A stretch of 35,860 bases of DNA, taken from Shewanella sp. SG41-4. GTDB taxonomy: Bacteria; Pseudomonadota; Gammaproteobacteria; Enterobacterales; Shewanellaceae. The DNA is taken from contig NZ_JACJFI010000012.1 in assembly GCF_014164505.1 (NCBI RefSeq), forward strand, positions 1 through 35,860, read 5' to 3'. The first letter of the stretch is position 1. Every line of letters starts with the position of its first letter. This document shows positions 6,984 to 15,412 of the stretch, piece by piece. The notes below the pieces were generated by a model. The model was not told the DNA's origin and searched no databases. It saw only the letters and a list, made by a program, of their open reading frames with translations. Position numbers and translations under genes: made by a program.

Positions 6984-8237
6984 ATGATGATGAAAACAAA
7001 ACTACTGCCTTTGGTTGTTGCATGTCTCGCTGCAAGTCCAGCTTTTGCGGCTGACCCAATGGGCAATTTATTTAATGATGGTACTGTAAATGGTCAATTT
7101 CAATTATTTGACTTCCAACGTAATTTTGATGGAGATAGCACAGACAGACGCGATACCTCATTCGGTGGACTTTTTTACCTGCGCTCTGGTGAGGCTAACG
7201 GCATAAGCTTTGGCAGTTCATTTGCTTCAGCTAACCCAATTTGGGATGCAAACGATGATGGTCTGTACGGACTTGTTGGTGGAGGAGCACCAGGCTCTGT
7301 GGTAGAACGTACATCAGTTAACCGTTTACAAGAATACTTTGTTAGCGGTAATTGGTATGACACCAAAATAGTCGTTGGTGCTCAAGAGTTACGCACTCCT
7401 ATGATGAACCCGTTCCCATTAAGAGCAATCCCGTTCACTTACCGTGGTGCCAGTATTAAAAATACCTCAATTGAGAACTTGGGCGTATCAGCACTGTATA
7501 TCACTGACTACATGGGTTGGACTAACGAAGAGTTTGCTAGTGTGGCTGATGGTATCCGAGGTGAATTTGCACGTAAGGGCGTTTTCATCGATGTTGAAGA
7601 CAACCCTATTTACGCTTTAGGTTTAGATTACAATCTACCGTTAGAGTCGGTAAAAGCTAAAACCAGCTTGTGGTACTACTCAATGGAAGATGTGTACAAC
7701 CAGTATCATGTTAAATTGGATATGATCGGTGAAATGGGTGCCGCCAACTGGTATTTCATTCCGTCTTATTTAAAACAAGACTCTACAGGTCTACTAGACC
7801 AAAGCGCTGCACAATTCGACACTTACCAAGCAGGCTTCCATTTAGGGATGAAATGGAACGGATTTGATGCCACATTTAAGTATGTGACCACTGGCGATGG
7901 CGACGTAGTGGCTCCATTTGGCGATGAAAAAGTGATCATTCAACAAGTGGTTCAGTCATCACGTGCTAACGAAGATGGCTACGGTGCTCAACTCGCTTAT
8001 AATTTTTCACCCGACTCAGCACTAAGCGGCGTTAGCACATATCTTAACTGGGCTAGCTATGAAATTGATGGCGACTCAAGCAAAGACATCGACGAAACCG
8101 ACTTTTCAGTGGTGTACGACCTGGCTAAATATGTAGACGGCCTGAGCGTACGCGCGCGTCACGCCATAGTTAACTACTCAACTGGCGACGACTTAACTGA
8201 CACTCGTTTTTACGTCTATTATAAATTTGCTTTGTAA
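6984..8237 (+). CDS. outer-membrane porin, OprD-like
   Basis: A beta-barrel porin of about 417 residues. The frame is open from an ATG at 6975, but AGGA at 6972-6975 is best placed for the ATG at 6984. A Sec signal ends AFA|AD. The rest alternates hydrophobic and polar residues with many aromatic girdle residues and no long helix. It ends in RFYVYYKFAL, with a C-terminal region typical of barrel insertion although the last residue is Leu rather than Phe. OprD-like porins admit small carboxylates, amino acids and aromatic acids. Comparable porin genes (ifcO type) accompany periplasmic flavocytochromes in Shewanella. As the last gene of the operon, 65 bases after the cytochrome and followed by a strong terminator, it probably imports the acceptor reduced by the flavoprotein. 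Confidence 0.82.
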   Translation: MMMKTKLLPLVVACLAASPAFAADPMGNLFNDGTVNGQFQLFDFQRNFDGDSTDRRDTSFGGLFYLRSGEANGISFGSSFASANPIWDANDDGLYGLVGGGAPGSVVERTSVNRLQEYFVSGNWYDTKIVVGAQELRTPMMNPFPLRAIPFTYRGASIKNTSIENLGVSALYITDYMGWTNEEFASVADGIRGEFARKGVFIDVEDNPIYALGLDYNLPLESVKAKTSLWYYSMEDVYNQYHVKLDMIGEMGAANWYFIPSYLKQDSTGLLDQSAAQFDTYQAGFHLGMKWNGFDATFKYVTTGDGDVVAPFGDEKVIIQQVVQSSRANEDGYGAQLAYNFSPDSALSGVSTYLNWASYEIDGDSSKDIDETDFSVVYDLAKYVDGLSVRARHAIVNYSTGDDLTDTRFYVYYKFAL

Positions 8238-8287
8238 TAGTGCTAAAGCACATATACCGGCTCTGAAATAGAGTGACGGTTTTGATT

Positions 8288-8318
8288 AAGCCAGTTGGAT
8301 ATTCCAACTGGCTTTTTT
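8288..8318 (+). terminator. rho-independent terminator of the flavoprotein-cytochrome-porin operon
   Basis: A perfect 11-bp stem (AAGCCAGTTGG 8288-8298 with CCAACTGGCTT 8304-8314), an ATATT loop and a T-run to 8318, 50 bases after the porin stop. Confidence 0.93.
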
Positions 8319-8439
8319 ATGTTAGTTAGCTTGCAGTATGTGTGGTTTAGTTAGTCAGCATAAAATGAAAAACGCTTGTTCCCTATGTGTCGGAATCAAA
8401 TGTTTGGTTAGGATTTGGCTAGTTTTGTGGATTAATTAT

Positions 8440-8847
8440 CTATATTGGCTGCTTATCGTTTAACTGCAGTAAGTCCCAAAGATTGCCGTATAGATCTTCA
8501 AAAACTGCCACTGTGCCGTAGTCTTGCTCTTGAGGCGGCCGTACAAACTTAATCCCATCGAGTTGCATGCGGTTATAGTCGCGCCAAAAATCGTCGGTAT
8601 TCAAAAAAAGAAATACCCGTCCGCCGGCTTGGTTACCAATAAAATCATGCTGCTCTGGTTTTGATGCCCTTGCTAGCAGCAACGACACTCCGTTTGACCC
8701 TGGAGGCGACACCACAACCCAACGTTTGTCTTGTTCTGCTTGATAGGTGTCTTCAATTAGATCAAACTTCAATTTATTGACATAAAAATCGATGGCTTCA
8801 TCGTAATCATTCACCACTAGCGCGATGTGAACTATAGACTGTTTCAT
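8440..8847 (-). CDS. VOC-fold (glyoxalase/dioxygenase superfamily) protein
   Basis: A 135-residue cytoplasmic protein with two beta-alpha-beta-beta-beta modules of the vicinal oxygen chelate fold. It begins IVHIALVVNDYDEAIDFYVNKLKF and ends TVAVFEDLYGNLWDLLQ; the first His and the late Glu (VFED) are at the usual metal-ligand positions. I chose the ATG at 8847 because AAGGAT lies 5-7 bases before it. A longer reading from 8892 (adding MANSLANLQSYQRII) has no ribosome binding site and is made of tandem-repeat DNA. Members include glyoxalase I, bleomycin-resistance and dioxygenase proteins, and this length alone does not tell which. It is monocistronic; no link to the flanking reductases is evident. 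Confidence 0.8.
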   Translation of the reverse strand: MKQSIVHIALVVNDYDEAIDFYVNKLKFDLIEDTYQAEQDKRWVVVSPPGSNGVSLLLARASKPEQHDFIGNQAGGRVFLFLNTDDFWRDYNRMQLDGIKFVRPPQEQDYGTVAVFEDLYGNLWDLLQLNDKQPI

Positions 8848-8871
8848 TATTATCCTTTGATAGCTTTGTAA

Positions 8872-8919
8872 GTTAGCGAGTGAATTAGCCATTGAGTTAG
8901 CTAGTGAATTAGCTAGTGA
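8872..8919. repeat. 12-bp tandem repeat, four copies
   Basis: Four consecutive units of the pattern RTTAGCNAKTGA at 8872-8883, 8884-8895, 8896-8907 and 8908-8919, with a partial fifth (GTTA). It starts 25 bases upstream of the VOC start codon. Read toward that gene it is in frame and encodes NSLA-type repeats, one variant unit of which creates an ATG. Confidence 0.85.
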
Positions 8920-8923
8920 GTTA

Positions 8924-9189
8924 ATGCAAATTTACTGTGCCATCGATTATGCATTAATTAACCAGAACTCGGGATAACAAATGCCTCGCAAGCAGCCCTT
9001 TGCCTTGCTAACTGCGTTACATGAGAAGACTTGCAATAGGCCAGCTATTGACGGGTTAATTCGCCTTGTTAGTAAAACAAATGACAAGTTTGAGAGTGGT
9101 TAATGGCTAAGCTTAATATCTTTATCATTCTATTCTCATCTCTACCCCTAGTTGAGGTTAATTCGATAGGTATGGAGATATAGACGCAT
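8924..9189. other. intergenic, no gene seen
   Basis: Only a weak 40-codon open frame (8981-9103) without a good ribosome binding site is present. Similar words GCCTTGCTAA and GCCTTGTTAG occur about 80 bases apart near 8998 and 9082. I assign no function. Confidence 0.4.
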
Positions 9190-9219
9190 AAAAAAAGCCA
9201 CAGCAATGAACTGTGGCTT
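9190..9219 (-). terminator. rho-independent terminator of the fumarate reductase gene
   Basis: A perfect 9-bp stem (AAGCCACAG 9195-9203 with CTGTGGCTT 9211-9219), followed on the minus strand by a run of seven T counting the stem end (9190-9196). It lies 34 bases after the reductase stop. Confidence 0.92.
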
Positions 9220-9253
9220 ACTGATACTAGCGAGTCAGTGAATTCTAAATCGA

Positions 9254-11044
9254 TTAGTTCTTTTTAGAATATTTTGCAGCTTCTTCACCCGCTAAGCGAC
9301 CGAAGGTGATGATGTCTGAAATCGCATTACCACCTAAGCGGTTAGCACCATGAACACCGCCAGTAACCTCACCAGCACCATACAAGCCTGGGATAACCTG
9401 CTTCTTAGCATTCATGACTTCAGCTTTAGTGTCGATCATCACGCCCCCCATAGTGTGGTGAACACCAGGTGTAACTTCAATTGCATAGTAGTTACCTTCG
9501 TTAAGTGCGCGCGGTAGGTTTGGACGCTCAAAATCAGTGTCTTTACCGCTACTCACTAAGCTGTTGTAACGCGCGACAGTTTCAGTAAGTGCTTTGCCGT
9601 CAATACCTTCCATTTTACCTAATTTAACTAGGCTATCTGCCGTTGGTGCAACACCTAAACCAATGTACTTATCAATTTTTGACAGTGACTTACGCACAGA
9701 ATCATCAAAAATCAAATAAGCTGATTTACCGGTTTGCGCTAAGATAGCGGCCGAGGCTTTATCACGAGTAGTAATTTCGTTAACGAAACGCTTACCTTCA
9801 CGGTTAACCAAAATCGCACCATTACCACGTACCGCTTCAGTGACCATTACGCCACCTTTAACAGATAGTGTTGGGTGAGCTTGGATATACTGCATGTCTT
9901 TCAATGCGCCACCCGCATTTTCAGCCACATCCAGTCCATCACCTACTGCACCAGGTTGGTTAGTAGAGATAAAGCCTTTTAGTGAAGGGTCAAGCTTAGC
10001 GACACGCTCGTTATTTTTAGCGAAACCACCAGTTGCTAAGATTACCGCATCGGCTTTCACCCAGTAGTAACCTTTGTACATCCCCTTAACCAGAATACCT
10101 TTAACAGTGCCTTTATCATCTTTAAGCACTTCAATACCGCGGGTATTCATGCGTAAGTCGATATTGCGTTTCACTGCATTATCATAAAGTACTTGAACGA
10201 CATGGGCACCAACACCAGCACCACCAGTTGGACGGTGTGCACGGTTAACAGATGCGCCACCCATCATGCCAACATCAGTTAAATCGGCGCCCATAGCGGT
10301 CATCCAATCAACAGAGTCTTTAGAGTGTGAGCTTAATACTTTAACTAATGCAGGGTCGTTTATGTTTTGACCACCTTTCATGGTGTCTTCGAACATTAAC
10401 TCTGGGCTGTCAGTAATTTTTTTGGCTTTTTGTTGGTCAGTCCAAGCCGCGTTCATGCCGCCTGCAGCCAACTTAGCGTTACCGCCAATAACAGGCTCTT
10501 TTTCAATAAGGATGACTTTAGCGCCACCGTCTGTTGCAGATATTGCAGCAGAGAAACCTGCGCCGCCAGAACCGACAACCACTACGTCAACAGTGTCGTG
10601 TGGGGCGCTAGCAAGAGCAGCCTGACGTTCTGATTTGTCTTTGGCCAATTCAGCAATAGTCGGCTCGTCACGTAGCCATTTTTTAGCGTAAGGCATGTTG
10701 AAATCGAAGCTATGGCAAGAGTCACAATACACCATCGATTTTTCGTGTGCGCTGTGGCATGAGGTACAAGCTACTTCGCCTGGGAAGTGGGAAGCATGCG
10801 CATTATAGTGTTCATGTTTTGTCGTTTCAGCGACTTCCTCTAGTGTGCCATGGCAAGATACACATTGGGTATTTTCATAGGTTAAGCTGTCATTTGACAG
10901 TTCACCGTCTGGTGTATGGCAACTATCACACTCTTGGTTTTGTACATGGAAATCAGCTAAGTTATCAGCGGCAACAGCAGTGCCCATTAGGCCTGCGGTA
11001 CCCATTAACGTGGCTATACAGACTGCAAGATTCATCTTTTTCAT
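9254..11044 (-). CDS. fccA: periplasmic tetraheme flavocytochrome c fumarate reductase
   Basis: A 596-residue precursor with a 25-residue Sec signal (ending TAVA|AD), leaving a 571-residue mature protein, the length known for Shewanella Fcc3/FccA. It reduces fumarate to succinate in the periplasm during anaerobic respiration, taking electrons from the quinol pool through CymA. The N-terminal domain has four CxxCH hemes (CDSCH, CVSCH, CTSCH, CDSCH). The flavin domain begins [14 protein letters not shown]. All active-site residues known from the S. frigidimarina enzyme (mature numbering) are visible: His365 (AHPTLS), Thr377, Glu378 and Arg381 (VTEAVRG), Arg402 (ITTRDKAS), His504 (GVHHTMGG) and Arg544 (GANRLGG). 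GGGGGAG lies 6 bases before the ATG. The gene stands alone between its terminator and a 408-base divergent control region shared with a two-component system. Confidence 0.97.
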   Translation of the reverse strand: MKKMNLAVCIATLMGTAGLMGTAVAADNLADFHVQNQECDSCHTPDGELSNDSLTYENTQCVSCHGTLEEVAETTKHEHYNAHASHFPGEVACTSCHSAHEKSMVYCDSCHSFDFNMPYAKKWLRDEPTIAELAKDKSERQAALASAPHDTVDVVVVGSGGAGFSAAISATDGGAKVILIEKEPVIGGNAKLAAGGMNAAWTDQQKAKKITDSPELMFEDTMKGGQNINDPALVKVLSSHSKDSVDWMTAMGADLTDVGMMGGASVNRAHRPTGGAGVGAHVVQVLYDNAVKRNIDLRMNTRGIEVLKDDKGTVKGILVKGMYKGYYWVKADAVILATGGFAKNNERVAKLDPSLKGFISTNQPGAVGDGLDVAENAGGALKDMQYIQAHPTLSVKGGVMVTEAVRGNGAILVNREGKRFVNEITTRDKASAAILAQTGKSAYLIFDDSVRKSLSKIDKYIGLGVAPTADSLVKLGKMEGIDGKALTETVARYNSLVSSGKDTDFERPNLPRALNEGNYYAIEVTPGVHHTMGGVMIDTKAEVMNAKKQVIPGLYGAGEVTGGVHGANRLGGNAISDIITFGRLAGEEAAKYSKKN

Positions 11045-11120
11045 TTTTTGCTCCCCCTTCTAAACCTAATGACGATTAGTTCATTAACGATAGAAGTCCT
11101 CTCATTATTTTAGTCAGGCT

Positions 11121-11142
11121 GAAGTGACATTAACGTCACTTC
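11121..11142. promoter_or_regulatory. 22-bp dyad upstream of fccA (candidate operator)
   Basis: GAAGTGAC and GTCACTTC form perfect 8-bp arms around a nearly symmetric 6-base centre (ATTAAC), 77-98 bases upstream of the fccA start codon. The position suits control of fccA. Neither side has a T-run, so it is not an obvious terminator. I do not recognise the binding protein. Confidence 0.5.
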
Positions 11143-11290
11143 ACTTTATAAGTACGGTCCAAATTAGCATCGAGTTGATCAGCTATTATGTTCGCTCAAT
11201 ATAATCTTTACCGAAGGGACCGCAATCAACAACCAGATAACCACAAGTGAGGGCAGAAATGACAACTCAATCACAAGCTTAAAAATGTTC

Positions 11291-11336
11291 TATGCAAACA
11301 TGCATAGCTATAAAGGGGTATATGCAATTTTGCATA
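11291..11336. promoter_or_regulatory. two tandem palindromes TATGCA-N4-TGCATA (candidate regulator sites)
   Basis: Copies at 11291-11306 and 11321-11336 start exactly 30 bp apart, about three helical turns. In both the conserved core extends to TATGCAA-N3-TGCATAGC. They lie 117-162 bases upstream of the kinase ATG and about 250-290 bases upstream of fccA. Pairs of phased dyads are typical of sites for dimeric activators such as NtrC-type proteins, and the response regulator at 13424 is the obvious candidate. I see no sigma-54 promoter (GG-N10-GC) near either start. Confidence 0.55.
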
Positions 11337-11452
11337 GCGTATGTGGAGATAGATCACATCGAGTTAACATCAAAAAGAAAACGTACATAATGATTTGCTA
11401 ATTCGGGGAATGCTGCACAGTTTCGGATGGTGGAAATGGGTAATATCGCGGC

Positions 11453-13420
11453 ATGAAAACTCTATTGTTATTACTTATCATCATCACTATGCCTGTGCTC
11501 GCGCAAGACAGCATTGTCTTAGGCGTGCATTCAAAAACAGCGCCATTAGAGTGGCGTAATAACGGTGTTGACCAAGGCTTTAATATTGAGTTGATGGATA
11601 GAATTGGCCAGCTGACCAATAAGCGCATTATTGTTCGTCGAAAGAGTTTTCAGCAATTGGTAAAAGATGTTCATGATCCTGACAGTGATATCGATGTGAT
11701 TGCTGTGGTTAGCCCGGTGAACATGGATCGTAAGTTAGCGCAATCGGATCCTATATATGCAACCCACGCTAAAGCTTATACTTTGCAGGGTAAGGCGTTA
11801 ATCAACAATTGGGCAGATCTTATTGGTAAGCGGGTTGCCATTAAAAAAGGTGCTTTTGTTGATGTGTTTTTATCTGACCATTTGCAAAATTTCGATCGGG
11901 TGGATGTTGATCTGTATGAAACTGGTTTTCAATTACTGATAAAAAATCAAGTCGACGTGGTTATTGCTGAAAGCTTTGTTGCGCGGCGTTTACTTCCTAT
12001 GTATCCCTCGGTACGCAGTTCCAGTGATGCGTTAATTTACGGGGCGTTTAATTTTGTCGCTAATGAAACAAAAACCGAACTGATGTACCAAATTAACGAG
12101 GCGCTTAGGCAGTTAAAATTATCGGGTGAATACGACAGACTGGTTAATAAATGGTTTGGCACCGGGCGTGAAAAAGTTGATTTAACCTCTTCCGAAAAGC
12201 GCATGTTTGCTCTCGCTGTTTTGGTAGCGATTATGTCTGCTATTGGGATGATTTTCACCGGATTTATAAGCGCTAGTTTACGCCGTCATACTAAAGCGCT
12301 TGATGCCGAATTAATTCAACGAAAGCGGATTGAAGTTGAGATATCTGAATTGTCGCAACAGTTCCAGTCTGTTCTCGATGGGATCCCCAATGGCGTGACC
12401 ATAGTAAACCAGGACCTCCAGCATTTATGGAGTAACGATAACAATATTCACCTGTTAGATTCAGATGAGTTTTACTATGTCGACAACGATGTTTTTAAGC
12501 TTAAAGCCGCAGTATTCGATGTGTTATCGACCCAAAAGTCGTTTACTGCCGATATGCGGTATCAGCAGCAGTGTTGGCAATTACAAATTCATCCTATTGC
12601 AAACAATCAGGTGGTGGTTTTACTTGAAGAATCAACCGAGCAGCATCGATTGCGCCAGGCTAATGAAGAGGCCAGTCGTCTAGCGTCATTAGGAGAGTTG
12701 TCTGCAGGAATTGCCCATGAAATCAACAATCCAACCGGCCTAATTGTACATGCGGTATCACTATTTACCGCGGCCATGAAAGACTTAACGCCTGCCGCTA
12801 AGCACTATCAAAAACAAAATCCTTTCTGGCTTATTGCAGGGCTAAACCCAGACATTGCCATCAATGAGTTGCAGTATAGTTGTGGTTCTATTGAAGAGGG
12901 CGCTAAACGTATCAGCCGAATTGTTAACGACTTAAAACGTTACGCCATGCCGCATATTGCCGACCAATATAACCGAGTGTGTTTAAATGATGTGGTACAA
13001 GTTGCCCTACGTCTCACTGCTAATCAAACAAAATCTCACCAGATCAGCACCATGTTATGTCAACCCAGCCCTTGTATTACAGGCGATGCTCAACAGTTAC
13101 ATCAGGTGTTAATTAATCTGATTCAAAATGCGTGTAATGCCAGCTCAACCCAGTCTGGGGGCATAGAGATAGAGACGTATGTCGAAGCTAATATGGCTAT
13201 ACTGAGTATTAAAGACAATGGCTGCGGGATGGACAGTGCCACATTAAAACGTATCACCGAGCCTTTTTTCACTACCAGACGACACGAAGGTGGCAGCGGC
13301 TTAGGGTTGTCGGTGTGCAGTAAAATAATTAAAGAGCATCAAGGCGAAATGCAGATGCTGTCGAGTTTAGGTAAAGGCACCCGAATTAGGCTGACTTTTG
13401 CATTGGCACAACAGGATTAG
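11453..13420 (+). CDS. hybrid-input sensor histidine kinase with periplasmic solute-binding-like domain
   Basis: A 655-residue membrane kinase. In order it has a signal peptide (cut near LAQ|DS), a bacterial extracellular solute-binding protein family 3-like sensor domain (about residues 22-240), one membrane segment (about 250-275), a PAS-like region after a short coiled stretch (about 295-400), HisKA with phosphoacceptor His422 (AGIAHEINNP), and HATPase with N box (LINLIQNACNAS), G1 (IKDNGCGMD) and G2 (GGSGLGLSVCSKII). The sensor domain implies direct binding of a small molecule, as in BvgS/EvgS-like sensors. It is divergent from fccA and 3 bases ahead of its response regulator, so it may sense an acceptor or dicarboxylate and control fccA (inference). 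The ribosome binding site is weak. Confidence 0.9.
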   Translation: MKTLLLLLIIITMPVLAQDSIVLGVHSKTAPLEWRNNGVDQGFNIELMDRIGQLTNKRIIVRRKSFQQLVKDVHDPDSDIDVIAVVSPVNMDRKLAQSDPIYATHAKAYTLQGKALINNWADLIGKRVAIKKGAFVDVFLSDHLQNFDRVDVDLYETGFQLLIKNQVDVVIAESFVARRLLPMYPSVRSSSDALIYGAFNFVANETKTELMYQINEALRQLKLSGEYDRLVNKWFGTGREKVDLTSSEKRMFALAVLVAIMSAIGMIFTGFISASLRRHTKALDAELIQRKRIEVEISELSQQFQSVLDGIPNGVTIVNQDLQHLWSNDNNIHLLDSDEFYYVDNDVFKLKAAVFDVLSTQKSFTADMRYQQQCWQLQIHPIANNQVVVLLEESTEQHRLRQANEEASRLASLGELSAGIAHEINNPTGLIVHAVSLFTAAMKDLTPAAKHYQKQNPFWLIAGLNPDIAINELQYSCGSIEEGAKRISRIVNDLKRYAMPHIADQYNRVCLNDVVQVALRLTANQTKSHQISTMLCQPSPCITGDAQQLHQVLINLIQNACNASSTQSGGIEIETYVEANMAILSIKDNGCGMDSATLKRITEPFFTTRRHEGGSGLGLSVCSKIIKEHQGEMQMLSSLGKGTRIRLTFALAQQD

Positions 13421-13423
13421 CCC

Positions 13424-14803
13424 ATGAAACTAGCCAGAAATATTTTGTTAATCGACGACGAAGCAGCATGGTTACGAACACTCGCGATAACCCTGAACCG
13501 TCTAGTTCCCGAAGCTGAAATTGACACTTGTGTTGATAGTCGTCAGGTGAATAGTCGCTTACAGGTAGGCGACTATGCGCTAGTGCTAGTCGATCTCACC
13601 ATGCCATTTCATTCTGGTGAAGAATTATTAGCGATGATCCGCAGCGATTTCCCTAACACTCGAGTCATTATAGTGACAGGGGTAAATGAGGTTGATACTG
13701 CAGTTCGTTGTATTAAGAATGGCGCTTATGACTACTTTATCAAAACCGACAATGTTGATGAACTCGCCCGCACGGTACGCCGTGCGCTTGAAGTGGTCGG
13801 GCTTGAAAGAAACTACCTTTATATCAAAGAGAAATTTTTAAGCCGAACCTTAGATAACCCGCAAGCATTCAATAATATGCTAACTTGCGAGCCACAGCTA
13901 TTAGATCAGTTTCGCTATCTTGAAGCCGTATCATGTAGCCCTGAGCCCTTGTTAATTTATGGTGCCAGCGGAACCGGTAAAAGCGAATTTGCTAAATCTT
14001 GCCATGCACTTTATAGCCCTAATGAACCCTTTATTAGTATTAATCTTGCCGGTATTAGTAGCGAATCCTTCGAGCAAAAAATGTGTGGTCAACTGTATCA
14101 TCACAATAATGGTGAGCTTGAAGCGGTTGCAGGTTTACTGCATCAAGTGGGCAGTGGAGTGTTGTATTTGAACGACATTGGCACGCTACCACTGGATGCC
14201 CAAATTAAGTTATTAGCGCTGTTAGAAAGCAAACAATATTACCCTTTAGGTAGCGATACCGCCTACCCGGTAAAATGTAAGTTTGTGGTATCGACTCAAG
14301 ATGACTTACTCAAACTTCATCAAGCGGGCCAGTTTAGAAGTGATTTACTCTACCGTTTACGGGCACATAAAATTAAATTACCGCCGTTAGCTGAAAGGCA
14401 GTTAGATATTACTATGTTGATCAATCATTTCATCGCTCTGGCCGCAGCCGAAATGAATTTACCTGCGCCGATTCAACCAAGCGACTTAGCGTCAAAACTT
14501 GCCAGTTATGATTTCCCCGGTAATCTACACGAGCTCAAAGGAATGGTATTTGATGCCGTTAGTCGCAGTGATGGCATAGCGCTTAACACCTCTGCTTTTA
14601 TGGAAGCCATTAATGAACACAAGTCATTAACGGCAGCGCCGCAAGATCGAATTATCTTTCCCAAACAACTGCCCACCATTGCGCAAATGAACCAAGCGCT
14701 TTTAGATGAAGCCATGAGCCGTACCGCTAATAATCAAACGGCAGCAGCACAAATACTGGGTATTAGCCAAAGTGCATTAAGCAGGCGGCTTAAAGGGCAT
14801 TAG
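13424..14803 (+). CDS. NtrC-type response regulator with degenerate AAA+ domain
   Basis: A 459-residue partner of the preceding kinase (3-base gap). The receiver domain holds D11-D12, phosphoacceptor D57 (VLVDLTMPF), T85 and K107. The AAA+ domain has Walker A GASGTGKS (180-187), a sensor/arginine-finger segment FRSDLLYRLRAHKIKLPPLAER and the PGNLHELKG motif. A Fis-type HTH ends the protein (NQTAAAQILGISQSALSRRL). Two features are abnormal. Where sigma-54 activators have GAFTGA the ungapped equivalent is HHNNGE. Walker B, normally LDEIG, is LNDIG (N250, D251). GAFTGA is the sigma-54 contact, so this protein probably does not activate sigma-54 promoters; HupR and TyrR are known relatives that lost it. 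DNA binding through the Fis domain should be intact. Confidence 0.9.
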   Translation: MKLARNILLIDDEAAWLRTLAITLNRLVPEAEIDTCVDSRQVNSRLQVGDYALVLVDLTMPFHSGEELLAMIRSDFPNTRVIIVTGVNEVDTAVRCIKNGAYDYFIKTDNVDELARTVRRALEVVGLERNYLYIKEKFLSRTLDNPQAFNNMLTCEPQLLDQFRYLEAVSCSPEPLLIYGASGTGKSEFAKSCHALYSPNEPFISINLAGISSESFEQKMCGQLYHHNNGELEAVAGLLHQVGSGVLYLNDIGTLPLDAQIKLLALLESKQYYPLGSDTAYPVKCKFVVSTQDDLLKLHQAGQFRSDLLYRLRAHKIKLPPLAERQLDITMLINHFIALAAAEMNLPAPIQPSDLASKLASYDFPGNLHELKGMVFDAVSRSDGIALNTSAFMEAINEHKSLTAAPQDRIIFPKQLPTIAQMNQALLDEAMSRTANNQTAAAQILGISQSALSRRLKGH

Positions 14804-14829
14804 CGTAATGGGGTTCGTTTCTAAACCAT

Positions 14830-14853
14830 AATGCTACTCAGCATTTTGCTTTT
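14830..14853 (+). terminator. weak terminator downstream of the response regulator
   Basis: The short stem AATGCT (14830-14835)/AGCATT (14840-14845) is followed by TTGCTTTT. It overlaps the stop codon of the convergent lipoprotein gene. The stem is only 6 bp, so this is tentative. Confidence 0.35.
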
Positions 14854-15211
14854 CACACATCAGGATTGCTCTTTGGGATATTGATAACCAATTGCCTGCA
14901 AATCTTTTTGGATTAAGCTTTCCGTGCGTTTCTATCCTCTCAACTTGGATCTCAACTTTATCACTACAAAGTTCGCCAGCCTTGTCTGCTATTATCTGCC
15001 TAAGTAGTTTATCTCTATTCTGTCCGCTAGGCATGACAACAAATATCTCAAAGGTATTTTGACTGATTTTTCTTGAAGAAATACCATAATAAGACTCGGC
15101 TTCCTCTTTGGTGTTGATGTTACCGCCAAAATAGGCTTTATCTGCAGGCCTTTGGTAGTTAACACACCCGGTTAACGATATAAAAATAAATAACAAAATG
15201 ATGCGAAACAT
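14834..15211 (-). CDS. small lipoprotein of unknown function
   Basis: A 125-residue protein with a lipoprotein signal (hydrophobic residues 4-13, lipobox SLTGC with Cys16). The mature part has no membrane segment. It contains the pattern TFEIFVVMPSGQNRDKLLRQIIADKAGELC, then a final segment with a second Cys pair partner (ILMCEKQ), suggesting one disulfide. I do not recognise the family with confidence; small Shewanella lipoproteins of this general shape are common. It is convergent with the response regulator and monocistronic, with AAGG about 10 bases before the ATG. Upstream DNA (15212-15310) is very AT-rich. Confidence 0.75.
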   Translation of the reverse strand: MFRIILLFIFISLTGCVNYQRPADKAYFGGNINTKEEAESYYGISSRKISQNTFEIFVVMPSGQNRDKLLRQIIADKAGELCSDKVEIQVERIETHGKLNPKRFAGNWLSISQRAILMCEKQNAE

Positions 15212-15412
15212 ATTTATTCAACCTTATTTTTATTAAGATTTTTAATTGGATAGGATAAAAATAACTCAGTCTAATTGGATTAATAAATATCACTTTTTAT
15301 ATTTATATTTCAACTTAAATTACCTCCAGCATCCATCTTAACCCCTCCTTAACCCACCCATCGGTATGCTTGCTCCATTATTGTGTAATACACAAGTTGG
15401 GAGAAGCAGTTG

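Noticed and set aside
8990..9100. Integron attC-like element suggested by GCCTTGCTAAC and GCCTTGTTAG
   Set aside because: The two words are in direct, not inverted, orientation and lack the paired R/L box layout of attC; there is no integrase or gene cassette nearby.
8981..9103. 40-codon open frame (begins MPRKQPFALL)
   Set aside because: No ribosome binding site, no recognisable motif, and it lies in DNA with degenerate internal repeats; chance is the best explanation.
10747..11079. 110-residue plus-strand open frame inside the fumarate reductase heme domain
   Set aside because: A shadow of the strongly supported fccA coding strand; His/Cys-rich only because it mirrors heme-motif codons.
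11342..11360. CRP-like site ATGTG-N9-CACAT between fccA and the kinase
   Set aside because: The GATCACAT half is good, but the spacing between half-sites is one base too long for a canonical CRP site and the left half lacks the final A. I do not list it as a feature.
11045..11452. Search for a sigma-54 (-24/-12) promoter for fccA or the kinase
   Set aside because: I looked for GG-N10-GC on both strands. The nearest candidate (minus strand TTGGACC near 11156-11162) lacks the GC at -12, so no sigma-54 promoter is called.
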